DNA of 64,000 nt. Source: a virus. The notes under the pieces are model-generated. The model made no database searches. It saw nothing but the letters and a program-made list of their open reading frames with translations, and had not been told where the DNA came from. Where the stretch lies: IMG/VR virus record IMGVR_UViG_3300027714_000014, positions 1 through 64,000 of that record. One strand, written 5' to 3'. The translations under genes were made by a program, and so were the position numbers. Of the stretch, positions 23,486-30,846 are shown in pieces. Positions within the stretch are counted from its first letter, which is position 1, and every line of letters starts with the position of its first letter.

Positions 23486-23514
23486 ATTATCGCACATTCT
23501 GGTAGATTTGTCAA
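23486..23514 (-). promoter_or_regulatory. Early sigma70-like promoter
   Basis: Minus strand TTGACA (23514-23509), 17-bp spacer, GATAAT (23491-23486). Starts the SprT/SleB/MazG unit. Confidence 0.78.
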
Positions 23515-23564
23515 GGAAAAAGTGATCTTAAATATCGTTTGGCATCAATAAGTTAGTATTTTTT

Positions 23565-24041
23565 TTAGAAGTTTGCTTCGTGGCCAGGCAGAATTTCAGT
23601 CGGTTCTGGTTGCATATACGAATCAGTCCAGTTGAAAGCCTCCTTAACTACAGCATCAGATAGTCCCTTATACTTCCTATGAAGGGCTCCATCCTTTGCA
23701 GAACAGACAAGATCAGCCTCTTCAGCAGATAGTCCCTCTAGCAGTTGAACAAACATATTTTCACGCCGTAGGGGCGTTAGTTTAGGATTTCCCCCCTTGA
23801 TGAAGTGAAACAGAAGCCGTGACTCATGAGCCAGATTTGTATGATCAGTTCCAGCTGGAGCATCATTTTTTTCATATGGAACGTCACCCTCTGGTAAATC
23901 CCATTCGATTGAAGGGTCAAATGATGCTTTCAAAATCATACGAAGAGGTTCCGTATTGTTCTCTCTTAAAATTCTGACTTTTTGTTCTTTGGTCTTTGCT
24001 TTGGCAACTTTCGCCAATACTTCTGAAATAAGCGGTGTCAT
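23565..24041 (-). CDS. DUF6433-like conserved phage protein
   Basis: 158 residues. AKTKEQKVRILRENNTEPLR, MILKASFDPSIEWDLPEGDV, FIKGGNPKLTPLRRENMFVQ and LLEGLSAEEADLVCSAKDG look like the DUF6433 family of marine T4-like phages, whose function is unknown. It follows the RNase H gene by 1 nt, so it may take part in replication. Confidence 0.78.
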   Translation of the reverse strand: MTPLISEVLAKVAKAKTKEQKVRILRENNTEPLRMILKASFDPSIEWDLPEGDVPYEKNDAPAGTDHTNLAHESRLLFHFIKGGNPKLTPLRRENMFVQLLEGLSAEEADLVCSAKDGALHRKYKGLSDAVVKEAFNWTDSYMQPEPTEILPGHEANF

Positions 24042-24042
24042 A

Positions 24043-24897
24043 TTAAAAATCTCCTATTGTTTCCATGAGATTCTTCAATCTCTTTTCTATAAAGTAATTT
24101 AGTAGTTTACTACGATCCCCTTCTGGGGCATCATGATAAGCTTGAACACACTCTATATGTAATTCTATAGGTGATTCTTTCAAGTCAATCAATTTCTTAT
24201 TTCTTTGATAATTTCTTCGTACCTCATCATTAGGAAGTAATTGTTCACACAATGGGCCTGCCCACTGTTCAATCTTTTTCTTACCTAAAGGTTTTTGTCT
24301 AATACCGTCAACAAAAGTGTTGTCAACAGAAAGGACATTCGGCACTCCATCACTGGTATCACCTTTCAAAATATGTTCATACAGATATACATCTGGATCA
24401 ATTCCACTCACAAATTTCTTAGTGATTGGACTATACTGTGTTACGTTCTTGTATTTATGTAGTTGAATAAAGTCCTTATCACCAGATAAGATTAAGGTCT
24501 TACCGTTGTCAAACTCTAATTCACCAGCAAGAGCAGCAATGATATCATCTGCCTCTGCACCATATACTTCAAGAACCTTATAAGGCATAAACTCAATGAG
24601 CTCATCTCTTATATTATTAAGACATTTAAAGATTGCATCCCAATCATGACCAGAGCCTTCTCTAGATTTCTTACGATTTGCTTTGTATTGTGGAAAAAAG
24701 TCTCGACGCCAATAGTGTTTGGAATCGTAACATATCACCAATTCACCATATTCATTAAGGAACCTCTCACGATACATACGAAGAGAGTTAAGTATCATAT
24801 GGCGAACCATACTCTCATCTACCTTTGGTGCTTTTGTTAGATGCAAATGCATCATAACACTAGCAACCGAAATTTGGTTCATATCAACTAGAATCAT
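24043..24897 (-). CDS. rnh: RNase H / 5'-3' exonuclease (T4 rnh type, FEN1-like)
   Basis: 284 residues. FEN1-like metal sites: MILVDMNQ (Asp5), ICYDSKHYWRRDFFPQYKAN, GAEADDIIAALA (Glu115, Asp117, Asp118), LILSGDKDFIQL (Asp140, Asp142) and KGDTSDGVPN (helix-3-turn). Removes RNA primers during lagging-strand synthesis, acting with gp32. Overlaps the downstream end of the 24884 oxygenase gene by 14 nt. Confidence 0.93.
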   Translation of the reverse strand: MILVDMNQISVASVMMHLHLTKAPKVDESMVRHMILNSLRMYRERFLNEYGELVICYDSKHYWRRDFFPQYKANRKKSREGSGHDWDAIFKCLNNIRDELIEFMPYKVLEVYGAEADDIIAALAGELEFDNGKTLILSGDKDFIQLHKYKNVTQYSPITKKFVSGIDPDVYLYEHILKGDTSDGVPNVLSVDNTFVDGIRQKPLGKKKIEQWAGPLCEQLLPNDEVRRNYQRNKKLIDLKESPIELHIECVQAYHDAPEGDRSKLLNYFIEKRLKNLMETIGDF

Positions 24898-25432
24898 TAT
24901 TATCTTCTTTCATTTCAAGTGCAACACTCTTTCTAACAGTATTAAAGCTAACTGTAATTCGTTTATCAGTTTGGTTTTCAGTAGTATGATGATCAAGCCA
25001 ACTAGGAAAAATTACTAATGATCCACTAGCAGGGTGCATATTTACAACTCTTCCTTCTGGAAATGTAAAGATAAGAGGAGCGCTTCCTTCATCTACATAA
25101 GGATAATACGCACCACTAACCACACTTCCTTCTCTATCGTCCCAAGATTCAACATGCCGATGCCTACTAACCTTATGTCCTTCACCTAAAATATTAAACC
25201 AACTAGATGATATAACTGAAGTTTGTAATTTATCATTCCCTCGAACATATCCATTGATACATTCTTGAATTTTTATCATCAAAGGTTTAAGCTCTTCTTT
25301 AAATAAAAATTCTCTATCAATCTCATAACTACTTAAACCAGAAACCAAATGATAATTTCCAGTTGTAGACTTATCAATAACCTCAATACAGTTATCATTA
25401 AATTTGTTTAGATTAAAATTTTCAATCATCAT
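24884..25432 (-). CDS. 2OG-Fe(II) oxygenase, TIGR02466-like
   Basis: 182 residues. SSWFNILGEGHKVSRHRHVE has the first metal His group, SVVSGAYYPYVDEGSAPLIF the core strands, SGSLVIFPSWLDHHTTENQ the distal His and DKRITVSFNTV the Arg. Shorter than the paralogues at 13199 and 44281. Forms a tandem with the next oxygenase gene (overlap 4 nt). Substrate unknown. Confidence 0.8.
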   Translation of the reverse strand: MMIENFNLNKFNDNCIEVIDKSTTGNYHLVSGLSSYEIDREFLFKEELKPLMIKIQECINGYVRGNDKLQTSVISSSWFNILGEGHKVSRHRHVESWDDREGSVVSGAYYPYVDEGSAPLIFTFPEGRVVNMHPASGSLVIFPSWLDHHTTENQTDKRITVSFNTVRKSVALEMKEDNNDSS

Positions 25433-26112
25433 GTTTTCATGTGGGCGTTAAAGCTCATACTTCTTCTCTCACCTTCGCTATAAAAGGGGTATACAAAATG
25501 TTTTAAGTAAGATGGAAACACCAGTATCGTACCAACCTCTGGTTTAAATTTTATTGTATCACTTCTCATATCAGAGTTTTCACCATACATGAACTCAATG
25601 AGCCCATTAGTAGGATAGTGGTCTGTGAACTCTTTGTCAAGTTCCTTTTGCATGTTGGAGGGAATTTTTAGATACACTACAGCAGAAAAATCTCCAGTAT
25701 GGTGATGATAGGGATTATACTCTCCAGCATATTGACTAACAATCCAACTATGCGTTAGATGTATATTATCTAATGTTGGTTTGCTTTCACGCCCTGCAAT
25801 TTTGTACCAACCATATGCTCTATTCTTAGAAATAATAAAATTAAGATAGTCTACACAAGCTTGTCTCATAGTTGTAAATAGTAAATCTCTATCGTCAGCA
25901 TCGTCAATTGGAATTTGGATTTCCTTACTGACTTTACCAACGAGTTTATGTGACCAATCCCACTTAGCACTTTTCTTATCACTCGACAGAACGTCATCAC
26001 CAGATGCGTTAACAATATCTATGAACCTTTGAGAAACCTTAGACTCCATAATTGTAGGACTAAAGACTTCTAGAAATTTAGGCCGGTGTTTTTGGGTCTT
26101 TTTCTTCATCAT
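25429..26112 (-). CDS. 2OG-Fe(II) oxygenase-like protein
   Basis: 227 residues. SWIVSQYAGEYNPYHHHTGD holds the first His set, followed by FSAVVYLKIPSNMQKELD, TILVFPSYLKHFVYPFYSEG with the distal His, and ERRSMSFNAHMKT with the Arg. The long N-terminal helical region differs from its neighbour. Second of a tandem pair of oxygenases in an operon with bS21 and RNase H genes. Confidence 0.78.
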   Translation of the reverse strand: MMKKKTQKHRPKFLEVFSPTIMESKVSQRFIDIVNASGDDVLSSDKKSAKWDWSHKLVGKVSKEIQIPIDDADDRDLLFTTMRQACVDYLNFIISKNRAYGWYKIAGRESKPTLDNIHLTHSWIVSQYAGEYNPYHHHTGDFSAVVYLKIPSNMQKELDKEFTDHYPTNGLIEFMYGENSDMRSDTIKFKPEVGTILVFPSYLKHFVYPFYSEGERRSMSFNAHMKT

Positions 26113-26503
26113 CTAATCCCTCAATTATTTTATTCATCACAGCATCATTCAGACCTCTATAATGATCATCTTCATCTTCTTTCTCATTAGGGAGTTTTGT
26201 TTTTGTAAATGCTGACATCACCTTTGCCATCGGATGCCCATATCCAACTTCTCTATATAAACAAGCTCTAACTGATTCAATAATGAACCCCATGTCACGC
26301 AAAAAATCATCTGCATCAACTTCAAACGCATTTTCCCGTATAGTATGTATCATCTGAACCATTAAAGCTTCAGTAAGATTATCACAAAACACAAGATTTT
26401 CTTGCATTTCAAGGACATCAAGCTCTGGAATAACAACCTCTTTTTTAGATTTTATTTTCCAAGGGCCCTTAACTACGTTTCCGACTTTTTCTTCTTGGTT
26501 TTT
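26078..26503 (-). CDS. Conserved phage protein, unknown
   Basis: 141 residues from ATG 26503, which has GAGG 6 nt upstream. Begins MKNQEEKVGNVVKGPWKIKS; then an acidic helical domain (EALMVQMIHTIRENAFEVDA, DDFLRDMGFIIESVRACLYR) and an acidic tail DDEEKDP. Looks like a family kept in marine T4-like phages. Overlaps both neighbours (35 nt each), typical of this dense operon. Confidence 0.65.
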   Translation of the reverse strand, partial: KNQEEKVGNVVKGPWKIKSKKEVVIPELDVLEMQENLVFCDNLTEALMVQMIHTIRENAFEVDADDFLRDMGFIIESVRACLYREVGYGHPMAKVMSAFTKTKLPNEKEDEDDHYRGLNDAVMNKIIEGLDDEEKDPKTPA

Positions 26504-27068
26504 CATCTTTTTCCTCGATTCCGTTATCAGAATTGTACATTTCTTTAGTGTAAACAGCACCTAATATTGGATACCATACACCAACATCAAATTTTGGTTC
26601 ACCTTTATTAGGTCCATACCAATGATAAGATTGAGCAACACATCTACGAGTAACCTTCTTTTCTTGATATTCTCCGTAGAAACAATCGCAGTAGTCACCA
26701 TCTCGTAGGTAACGTTTTAGATTTCTAACATAACCTTCATGAGAGCATTGCTTTGCATATGAACCCTTGACCCCAGCCTTGTTTGCCCTACGTTCTGAAC
26801 TGGCTAGTTCCATCTGTGTCTTAATCCAGACCTTAACCCTCTTAGGATGTATTGGATAATCATCTGGCAAATTACGTAAACTTTCATGAATACCAGATTG
26901 ACCATAATCTGGATTATTTTCAGCCCTTGCTTGTCTTGCCTTTTCAAGACGTTCTGATGCTGCAGCTTTCTGCTCATCTGTCATAGGTTTGCGTTTCTTA
27001 CGAACCTTCTTCTTTTTAGAAGGATCAGTCCAACCCTTATTATCCGTCTTGGATTTAATATTTGCCAT
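26469..27068 (-). CDS. Basic conserved phage protein, unknown
   Basis: 199 residues from ATG 27068. Basic start (SKKKKVRKKRKPMTDEQKAA), then ASERLEKARQARAENNP, HPKRVKVWIKTQMELASSER and SHEGYVRNLKRYLRDGDYCD, a strongly patterned family I recall from cyanophages, function unknown. Several Cys (DYCDCFYG, RRCVAQ) could bind metal. The GATAAATA before the start (27081-27074) is a possible late promoter. Confidence 0.65.
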   Translation of the reverse strand: MANIKSKTDNKGWTDPSKKKKVRKKRKPMTDEQKAAASERLEKARQARAENNPDYGQSGIHESLRNLPDDYPIHPKRVKVWIKTQMELASSERRANKAGVKGSYAKQCSHEGYVRNLKRYLRDGDYCDCFYGEYQEKKVTRRCVAQSYHWYGPNKGEPKFDVGVWYPILGAVYTKEMYNSDNGIEEKDEKPRRKSRKRS

Positions 27069-27076
27069 CGTTCTAT

Positions 27077-27406
27077 TTATCCCTGTTTTAACCAATAACC
27101 AACTAAACCATTCAAAAGAATGGCACCACCAACAGCGTTGACAATAATCAACGATCTATCATTCCACATAATAGCAACAACTAACCAACCAAGTATGCCC
27201 ACACATTGAACAATAATGTTGTAGGGATAGAGATTGTTTGCAGCTAAAACCATACCAATAATTAAGACAATTGAACTAACCCATTTAATATACCAATCAG
27301 TGGTATGCAGCGGTGTTGCTGTTTTAGTGGGAATTTCGTGTGTCTTCAATTCAATCTCGGCAGTCCTAGTTTTAGACTTATCAACTATCTCAGTAACCTT
27401 GTTCAT
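27077..27406 (-). CDS. Membrane protein with three hydrophobic helices
   Basis: 109 residues from ATG 27406 (AAAGG 4 nt before). Soluble N-terminus, then WYIKWVSSIVLIIGMVLAAN, NIIVQCVGILGWLVVAIMW and SLIIVNAVGGAILLNGLVGY. The layout resembles small PnuC-like or phage holin-like membrane proteins, but no specific family is clear. Overlaps bS21 by 17 nt. Confidence 0.7.
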   Translation of the reverse strand: MNKVTEIVDKSKTRTAEIELKTHEIPTKTATPLHTTDWYIKWVSSIVLIIGMVLAANNLYPYNIIVQCVGILGWLVVAIMWNDRSLIIVNAVGGAILLNGLVGYWLKQG

Positions 27407-27593
27407 CAAACCTTTTCTCCAAAGTTTTCTTTTGCCTACTTTTACCAGCAGCCTTTGCTAACCGTTTCTTTTCACCCTTTGTTTTGTGATACTCACGTTC
27501 ACGCAACTCCGTATAGAAACCTTCTCTTTGTAACTTTTTCTTTAGGATACGCAGCGCTCCATCAATGTTATTGTTACGAACTTCGACTTTCAT
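27390..27593 (-). CDS. rpsU: Ribosomal protein bS21
   Basis: 67 residues. MKVEVRNNNIDGALRILKKK, then LQREGFYTELREREYHKTKG and a Lys/Arg-rich tail give the full S21 pattern (V-R-x-N-x2-D-x-A-L-R-x-F/L-K-K, then R-E-x-Y). S21 sits at the 30S platform near the anti-Shine-Dalgarno end of 16S rRNA and affects initiation. A phage copy could replace the host protein and favour phage mRNAs. Overlaps the membrane-protein gene start. Confidence 0.9.
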   Translation of the reverse strand: MKVEVRNNNIDGALRILKKKLQREGFYTELREREYHKTKGEKKRLAKAAGKSRQKKTLEKRFDEQGY

Positions 27594-27962
27594 TTAACTT
27601 CTCCTCATTGTTGCAACTTCTATTGCTTGTTCTTGGTTGCGAATAGGTACTGCATTAGATTTATGCATCTGGGCAATCCCTATAATTTCAGTTCCCGTAT
27701 AAACCATCTCTTCTTTCTTTGCCATAGAAGAGTCATATACGATCTTTGGTTTGGTGCTCTCGACAGGACTCGAACCTGTGACCCACGGTTTAGAAGACCG
27801 TTGCTCTAATCCAGCTGAGCTACGAGAGCCAATTCCCATCTTCTTCAAAAACTTTTTATGATCACGCTCGGCAGCAAGTAGACTTTGAGTCTTCTTGCGT
27901 ACCTTACGTTTCTTAGTGTTCGTTGTAGAGTAGAACACCGGCAATAAATGCATACCACTCAT
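27594..27962 (-). CDS. ORF spanning tRNA-Arg; possibly two small genes
   Basis: 122 codons. The N-terminal part MSGMHLLPVFYSTTNTKKRK and QSLLAAERDHKKFLKKMG, and the C-terminal part VYTGTEIIGIAQMHKSNAVP, both look like conserved marine-phage segments. The middle (SRSSAGLEQRSSKPWVTGSS) is the translation of a tRNA-Arg gene on the same strand. Either the ORF is one protein with a tRNA inserted in frame, or two proteins (27830-27962 region and 27594-27725, the latter from ATG 27725) flank the tRNA. The start overlaps the upstream stop as TAATG. Confidence 0.55.
   Translation of the reverse strand: MSGMHLLPVFYSTTNTKKRKVRKKTQSLLAAERDHKKFLKKMGIGSRSSAGLEQRSSKPWVTGSSPVESTKPKIVYDSSMAKKEEMVYTGTEIIGIAQMHKSNAVPIRNQEQAIEVATMRRS
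27752..27829 (-). tRNA. tRNA-Arg (anticodon TCT)
   Basis: Full cloverleaf: acceptor GCTCTCG/CGAGAGC, D-stem GCTC/GAGC, anticodon arm ACGGT-CTTCTAA-ACCGT, T-arm ACAGG-TTCGAGT-CCTGT, encoded CCA. Reads AGA, a codon common in AT-rich phages and rarer in many hosts. It is embedded in an open reading frame on the same strand. Confidence 0.95.
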
Positions 27963-28033
27963 TAGTACATCATCACATATAAAACTTTATTAACAATACC
28001 AATTGTGGCAATCACCACTAACACTGTAATCAT
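27962..28033 (-). CDS. 23-residue membrane micropeptide
   Basis: MITVLVVIATIGIVNKVLYV then MMY, one hydrophobic helix. The start overlaps the previous stop (ATGA at 28033-28030) and its stop overlaps the next start (TAATG), so it seems translationally coupled on both sides. Function unknown. Confidence 0.5.
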   Translation of the reverse strand: MITVLVVIATIGIVNKVLYVMMY

Positions 28034-28347
28034 TTCACTATTCTCCATTCTTTATTAGTGTAACACACTGTAACTTCTTTGTCAAGGGTTGTTTTAGTTT
28101 CTTTACAATCACCCTCTTCATAATAATTATCCCACTGAAAATTATCACGCATTTCTTCAAGACGTTTCATGTTTTCAACTGGGCGCTCTACGAACAGGTA
28201 CTTATTGATTTCCTGTTTGCATTCAATTACCTTACATGCAATAGGGCCAATAATACCTGTTAATAGAGACAAGGGTTCAAACGCCTGGGCTGGTTTTGCG
28301 ACTAGACTGAGACAAACTACGCAACTCACGCTTAAGGCGATCATCAT
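28030..28347 (-). CDS. Exported Cys-containing protein
   Basis: 105 residues from ATG 28347; earlier in-frame starts only deepen the overlap with the upstream lipoprotein gene. Signal peptide MMIALSVSCVVCLSLVAKPAQA with cleavage after AQA. Mature protein has IACKVIECK, DCKETK and VCYTNKEW, so disulfides are likely in the periplasm. Unknown family; overlaps the lipoprotein gene by 71 nt. Confidence 0.6.
   Translation of the reverse strand: MMIALSVSCVVCLSLVAKPAQAFEPLSLLTGIIGPIACKVIECKQEINKYLFVERPVENMKRLEEMRDNFQWDNYYEEGDCKETKTTLDKEVTVCYTNKEWRIVK
28057..28085 (-). promoter_or_regulatory. Early sigma70-like promoter within a coding end
   Basis: Minus strand TTGACA (28085-28080), 17-bp spacer, TACACT (28062-28057). 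Would transcribe the micropeptide, tRNA-Arg and bS21 unit. Confidence 0.72.
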
Positions 28348-28963
28348 CTGCCTTATTCTGCTTACTTGCATTCTCATCTAACTCCTTCCAAGCTTTGGTT
28401 GCCCGCAACTTATTAAACAGCATTTCATCCTTACGCAAACGATTCGTTAGAATCTTTCTTGCTTCTGCATCTGAATATTCCAACAAGACAAATGCACGAT
28501 ACTGAACACCATTAGGAACAATTTCTAGCTTTGATACTTTGTAACCAGAAACATCTGTATCAGCAGTAATATTCTTTACTGCACGTTCAAACTCTGAAAT
28601 TACAGACGAATCAAGATCACCAGAACCAACTTTCGCCTTGAACTGTTTTGCCTGACTACGCAATCGTGAATTGATACGATCAGCAAGAATTACCTTTGCA
28701 TTTAGTACAGCAGCATCAATTGAAAACTGCATGTCTGGTGTTACAGACGTTCCACTAGAATAAATGTTACGATCATCCTCTGGTTGTAGCTTGAACCAAT
28801 CTGGAATATTGCCGATCTGTTCCTTAACACGATCACGCTTATATTCATAAGTAACGTTAGTAGTAACATCAGTTCCTGGCAACGCTGCGTCCTGTGTTGT
28901 TTTGCACGCTGATAGTGCAAGCAAGCTTGCAACACTAACTAAAGCCAATTTACTTTTCTGCAT
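28277..28963 (-). CDS. LPP20-like lipoprotein
   Basis: 228 residues from ATG 28963, with GAGGAG upstream. Signal and lipobox MQKSKLALVSVASLLALSAC. The body has NIPDWFKLQPEDDRNIYSSG and SIDAAVLNAKVILADRINSR, the I-P-x-W-F ... S-G ... A-x3-A pattern of LPP20/LPxTG-like surface lipoproteins. Likely outer-membrane anchored. Overlaps the entericidin-like gene by 14 nt, forming a lipoprotein pair. Confidence 0.72.
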   Translation of the reverse strand: MQKSKLALVSVASLLALSACKTTQDAALPGTDVTTNVTYEYKRDRVKEQIGNIPDWFKLQPEDDRNIYSSGTSVTPDMQFSIDAAVLNAKVILADRINSRLRSQAKQFKAKVGSGDLDSSVISEFERAVKNITADTDVSGYKVSKLEIVPNGVQYRAFVLLEYSDAEARKILTNRLRKDEMLFNKLRATKAWKELDENASKQNKADDDRLKRELRSLSQSSRKTSPGV

Positions 28964-29117
28964 TTGTAGTCTCCTCAATATTAACATCTGTCATCAATCC
29001 TTCACCCATAGTTACGATGTCTGCACCAATACCCATAACAGTATTACCACAACCACCAAGAGCTAAAGTCATACTCATTAGGCCGAATACAAAAGCCGTT
29101 GTTGTAAATAATTTCAT
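28950..29117 (-). CDS. Entericidin-like small lipoprotein
   Basis: 55 residues, easily missed because it is short. Lipobox LALGGC after MKLFTTTAFVFGLMSMT; mature part starts CGNTVMGIGADIVTMGEGL, like the C-N-T-x2-G-x-G-x-D core of entericidins. In bacteria these are toxin/antidote membrane lipoproteins. Here it could disturb or shield the envelope. Neighbouring genes also encode exported proteins. Confidence 0.65.
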   Translation of the reverse strand: MKLFTTTAFVFGLMSMTLALGGCGNTVMGIGADIVTMGEGLMTDVNIEETTNAEK

Positions 29118-29126
29118 AATTATTCC

Positions 29127-29264
29127 TTACTTTACTTCCATTAGAGTCTTAACTGTTGCATCACGAACGCCCGACTCGATAAAAGCGTCCTTAATGTATG
29201 GTATTATATCAGGGTAAAACATAGTTAAAGTTATCCCGATTGCCATTCCAATAATAATTTTCAT
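29127..29264 (-). CDS. Small membrane protein, 45 residues
   Basis: MKIIIGMAIGITLTMFYPDI followed by a charged C-terminus IESGVRDATVKTLMEVK. One N-terminal hydrophobic helix, either a signal anchor or uncleaved signal. Start overlaps the upstream stop by 4 nt. Family unknown. Confidence 0.55.
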   Translation of the reverse strand: MKIIIGMAIGITLTMFYPDIIPYIKDAFIESGVRDATVKTLMEVK

Positions 29265-29857
29265 TTGCAGATTTCCTTCCATGCTGCTCGCATTACACCA
29301 TCAATCCATACGTTCATGTAAATCCTACGACAAGATTGTTGTCTAGGGCGATCAACTTGAAAAACACGATTTAAAAATCCACCAGAATTTTGTTGCGTAG
29401 AACCATTCTGATTAATCAGTGGATCACCAAGTTTTACTATTTGTACTGGTTTAACTGGCACAGCTGGCGGCGCTGGCGGTTCATCTGCTTTTGGTTTTTC
29501 ACCAATAGTTACATTACAGTTTTGTTCTGTATTTTTCTTTAGAATTTCTGGAACTGTGGTGCGTAGAATATTCTCTTTCGCACTCGTTTCTGCATTTTTA
29601 CATGCTGCATTTTCTGCCATGTTAGGCCCGAAAATATAACTACCAGACGTTGGATACCATTTGTCCTTAATTTGGACATCAAGTTTTACAACACATTTAC
29701 GAGTGTCATCAACGTGAGTATAAGTTGTCTTATCGTAATTTCTAGATTTAGATATAACACCATCAAACGAGGCACTTATCCCTGTAGAGTATTCACATTC
29801 ACTTGCCACGGCAACTCCAGATAGGAGACATAATGCCGGAACCATAATATATTTCAT
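29261..29857 (-). CDS. Exported proline-rich protein
   Basis: 198 residues. Signal peptide MKYIMVPALCLLSGVAVAS. Mature part has paired Cys, a Pro/Val hinge DEPPAPPAVPVKPVQ and a Cys-containing C-terminal segment (CRRIYMNVWIDGVMRAAWKE). Probably periplasmic, perhaps spanning the wall by the Pro-rich linker. No family recognised. Confidence 0.65.
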   Translation of the reverse strand: MKYIMVPALCLLSGVAVASECEYSTGISASFDGVISKSRNYDKTTYTHVDDTRKCVVKLDVQIKDKWYPTSGSYIFGPNMAENAACKNAETSAKENILRTTVPEILKKNTEQNCNVTIGEKPKADEPPAPPAVPVKPVQIVKLGDPLINQNGSTQQNSGGFLNRVFQVDRPRQQSCRRIYMNVWIDGVMRAAWKEICK

Positions 29858-29880
29858 AACAAACTAACCTTTAGAGTATT

Positions 29881-30327
29881 CTACCAACGGACGCTTGAAC
29901 GTCCCCAATCACTTCCACGACCATCACCACGACCACGTTGACCACGAGCAATGTAATATGCCTGACGTTCAATCTGAACTTGGAGTTGAGCTTGACGATC
30001 TGCAAGACCACGGGCACAAGCAGCACGAGCGCCAGGGTTATAATAACCATCACAAGGTCCGCCAACGAAAACTGTTCCATTAGGCATAGTAGGTGTCCGA
30101 GCGGGTGCAGAGTTTTTACGAACCATTTCTTGACCCAGAAGAACGCCGCCTACTGCACCCACAGCAGTTGCAACCGTGTTACCACGACCACTACCAAACT
30201 GATTTCCAACAAACCCACCAGCAACACCACCAAGAACAGGGCCAATCCACTGATTGTCGGCATTTGCTGGAGCGGTGAAAGTAAACATTGCTGCAGCAAC
30301 GGCTGCAACTATAAGTGTTTTTTTCAT
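29881..30327 (-). CDS. Exported glycine-zipper protein
   Basis: 148 residues. Signal peptide MKKTLIVAAVAAAMFTFTAP then ANAD. A glycine zipper follows: VLGGVAGGFVGNQFGSGRGN and VGAVGGVLLGQEM, the 2TM glycine-zipper domain of outer-membrane proteins such as SlyB. The tail is Arg/Gly-rich. Likely inserts in or oligomerises at the outer membrane. Confidence 0.75.
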   Translation of the reverse strand: MKKTLIVAAVAAAMFTFTAPANADNQWIGPVLGGVAGGFVGNQFGSGRGNTVATAVGAVGGVLLGQEMVRKNSAPARTPTMPNGTVFVGGPCDGYYNPGARAACARGLADRQAQLQVQIERQAYYIARGQRGRGDGRGSDWGRSSVRW

Positions 30328-30497
30328 TAAATTTCTCCCATTATTTCAGTTGTAAGTTTCGAAACATATGTATCATCAACTAAAGACATATTAGTTTTAA
30401 CATATGTAAGAACATCCGATTCGTTCTTCGCACCCATTTCGATGGCAGAAACGACTTGTTCCTCAATATCCATCATCCAATTTTTCATCTTACTCAT
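30327..30497 (-). CDS. Small acidic helical protein
   Basis: 56 residues from ATG 30497 with AAGAGA upstream. MSKMKNWMMDIEEQVVSAIE, then a short alpha-helical body. The stop overlaps the glycine-zipper start by 1 nt. Function unknown; early promoter 30529-30557 is just upstream. Confidence 0.6.
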   Translation of the reverse strand: MSKMKNWMMDIEEQVVSAIEMGAKNESDVLTYVKTNMSLVDDTYVSKLTTEIMGEI

Positions 30498-30528
30498 AAA
30501 AATCTCTTTCAACTCATCTTACTTACAT

Positions 30529-30557
30529 AGTATACCAGCAAAAATACTCTTTGTCAA
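30529..30557 (-). promoter_or_regulatory. Early sigma70-like promoter
   Basis: Minus strand TTGACA (30557-30552), 17-bp spacer, TATACT (30534-30529). Begins the exported-protein operon. Confidence 0.8.
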
Positions 30558-30784
30558 GCACTAATTTCACTTTTTTCACTTTTAATTTCAGAAATAGGGA
30601 TTAATGACTTTTCACCATCCTTATCTAGCCGTGTTTCAACGAATCCGTCTGCCTCAAGTCTATCTAGCATAGCGCCAATGATATCGGACAAAATCTCCAT
30701 TCTAGTTAGATATCGTCCCCAAGCATAGCAAGCACCCATAGTTGCTAGAGCCAGTGCAGTATGTGTATAAACGTCAATTTCCAT
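30554..30784 (-). CDS. Small membrane-associated protein
   Basis: 76 residues from ATG 30784, which has GAGG upstream. MEIDVYTHTALALATMGACY is mildly hydrophobic, then a soluble part (ILSDIIGAMLDRLEADGFVE, TRLDKDGEKSLIP). Own promoter at 30815-30843. Not recognised. Confidence 0.65.
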   Translation of the reverse strand: MEIDVYTHTALALATMGACYAWGRYLTRMEILSDIIGAMLDRLEADGFVETRLDKDGEKSLIPISEIKSEKSEISA

Positions 30785-30814
30785 AATATTCCTCTGTTCT
30801 CTCATTGTATATAC

Positions 30815-30843
30815 AGTATAACAGACAAAAATAGGTTTGTCAA
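30815..30843 (-). promoter_or_regulatory. Early sigma70-like promoter
   Basis: Minus strand TTGACA (30843-30838), 17-bp spacer, TATACT (30820-30815). The following TATACAATGAGAG also occurs after the promoter at 136-164. Confidence 0.8.
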
Positions 30844-30846
30844 GCA

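Noticed and set aside
27074-27081. GATAAATA as late promoter for 26469-27068
   Set aside because: The match overlaps the stop codon of the gene upstream and ends 5 nt before the ATG; may be chance, so it is not listed as a separate feature.
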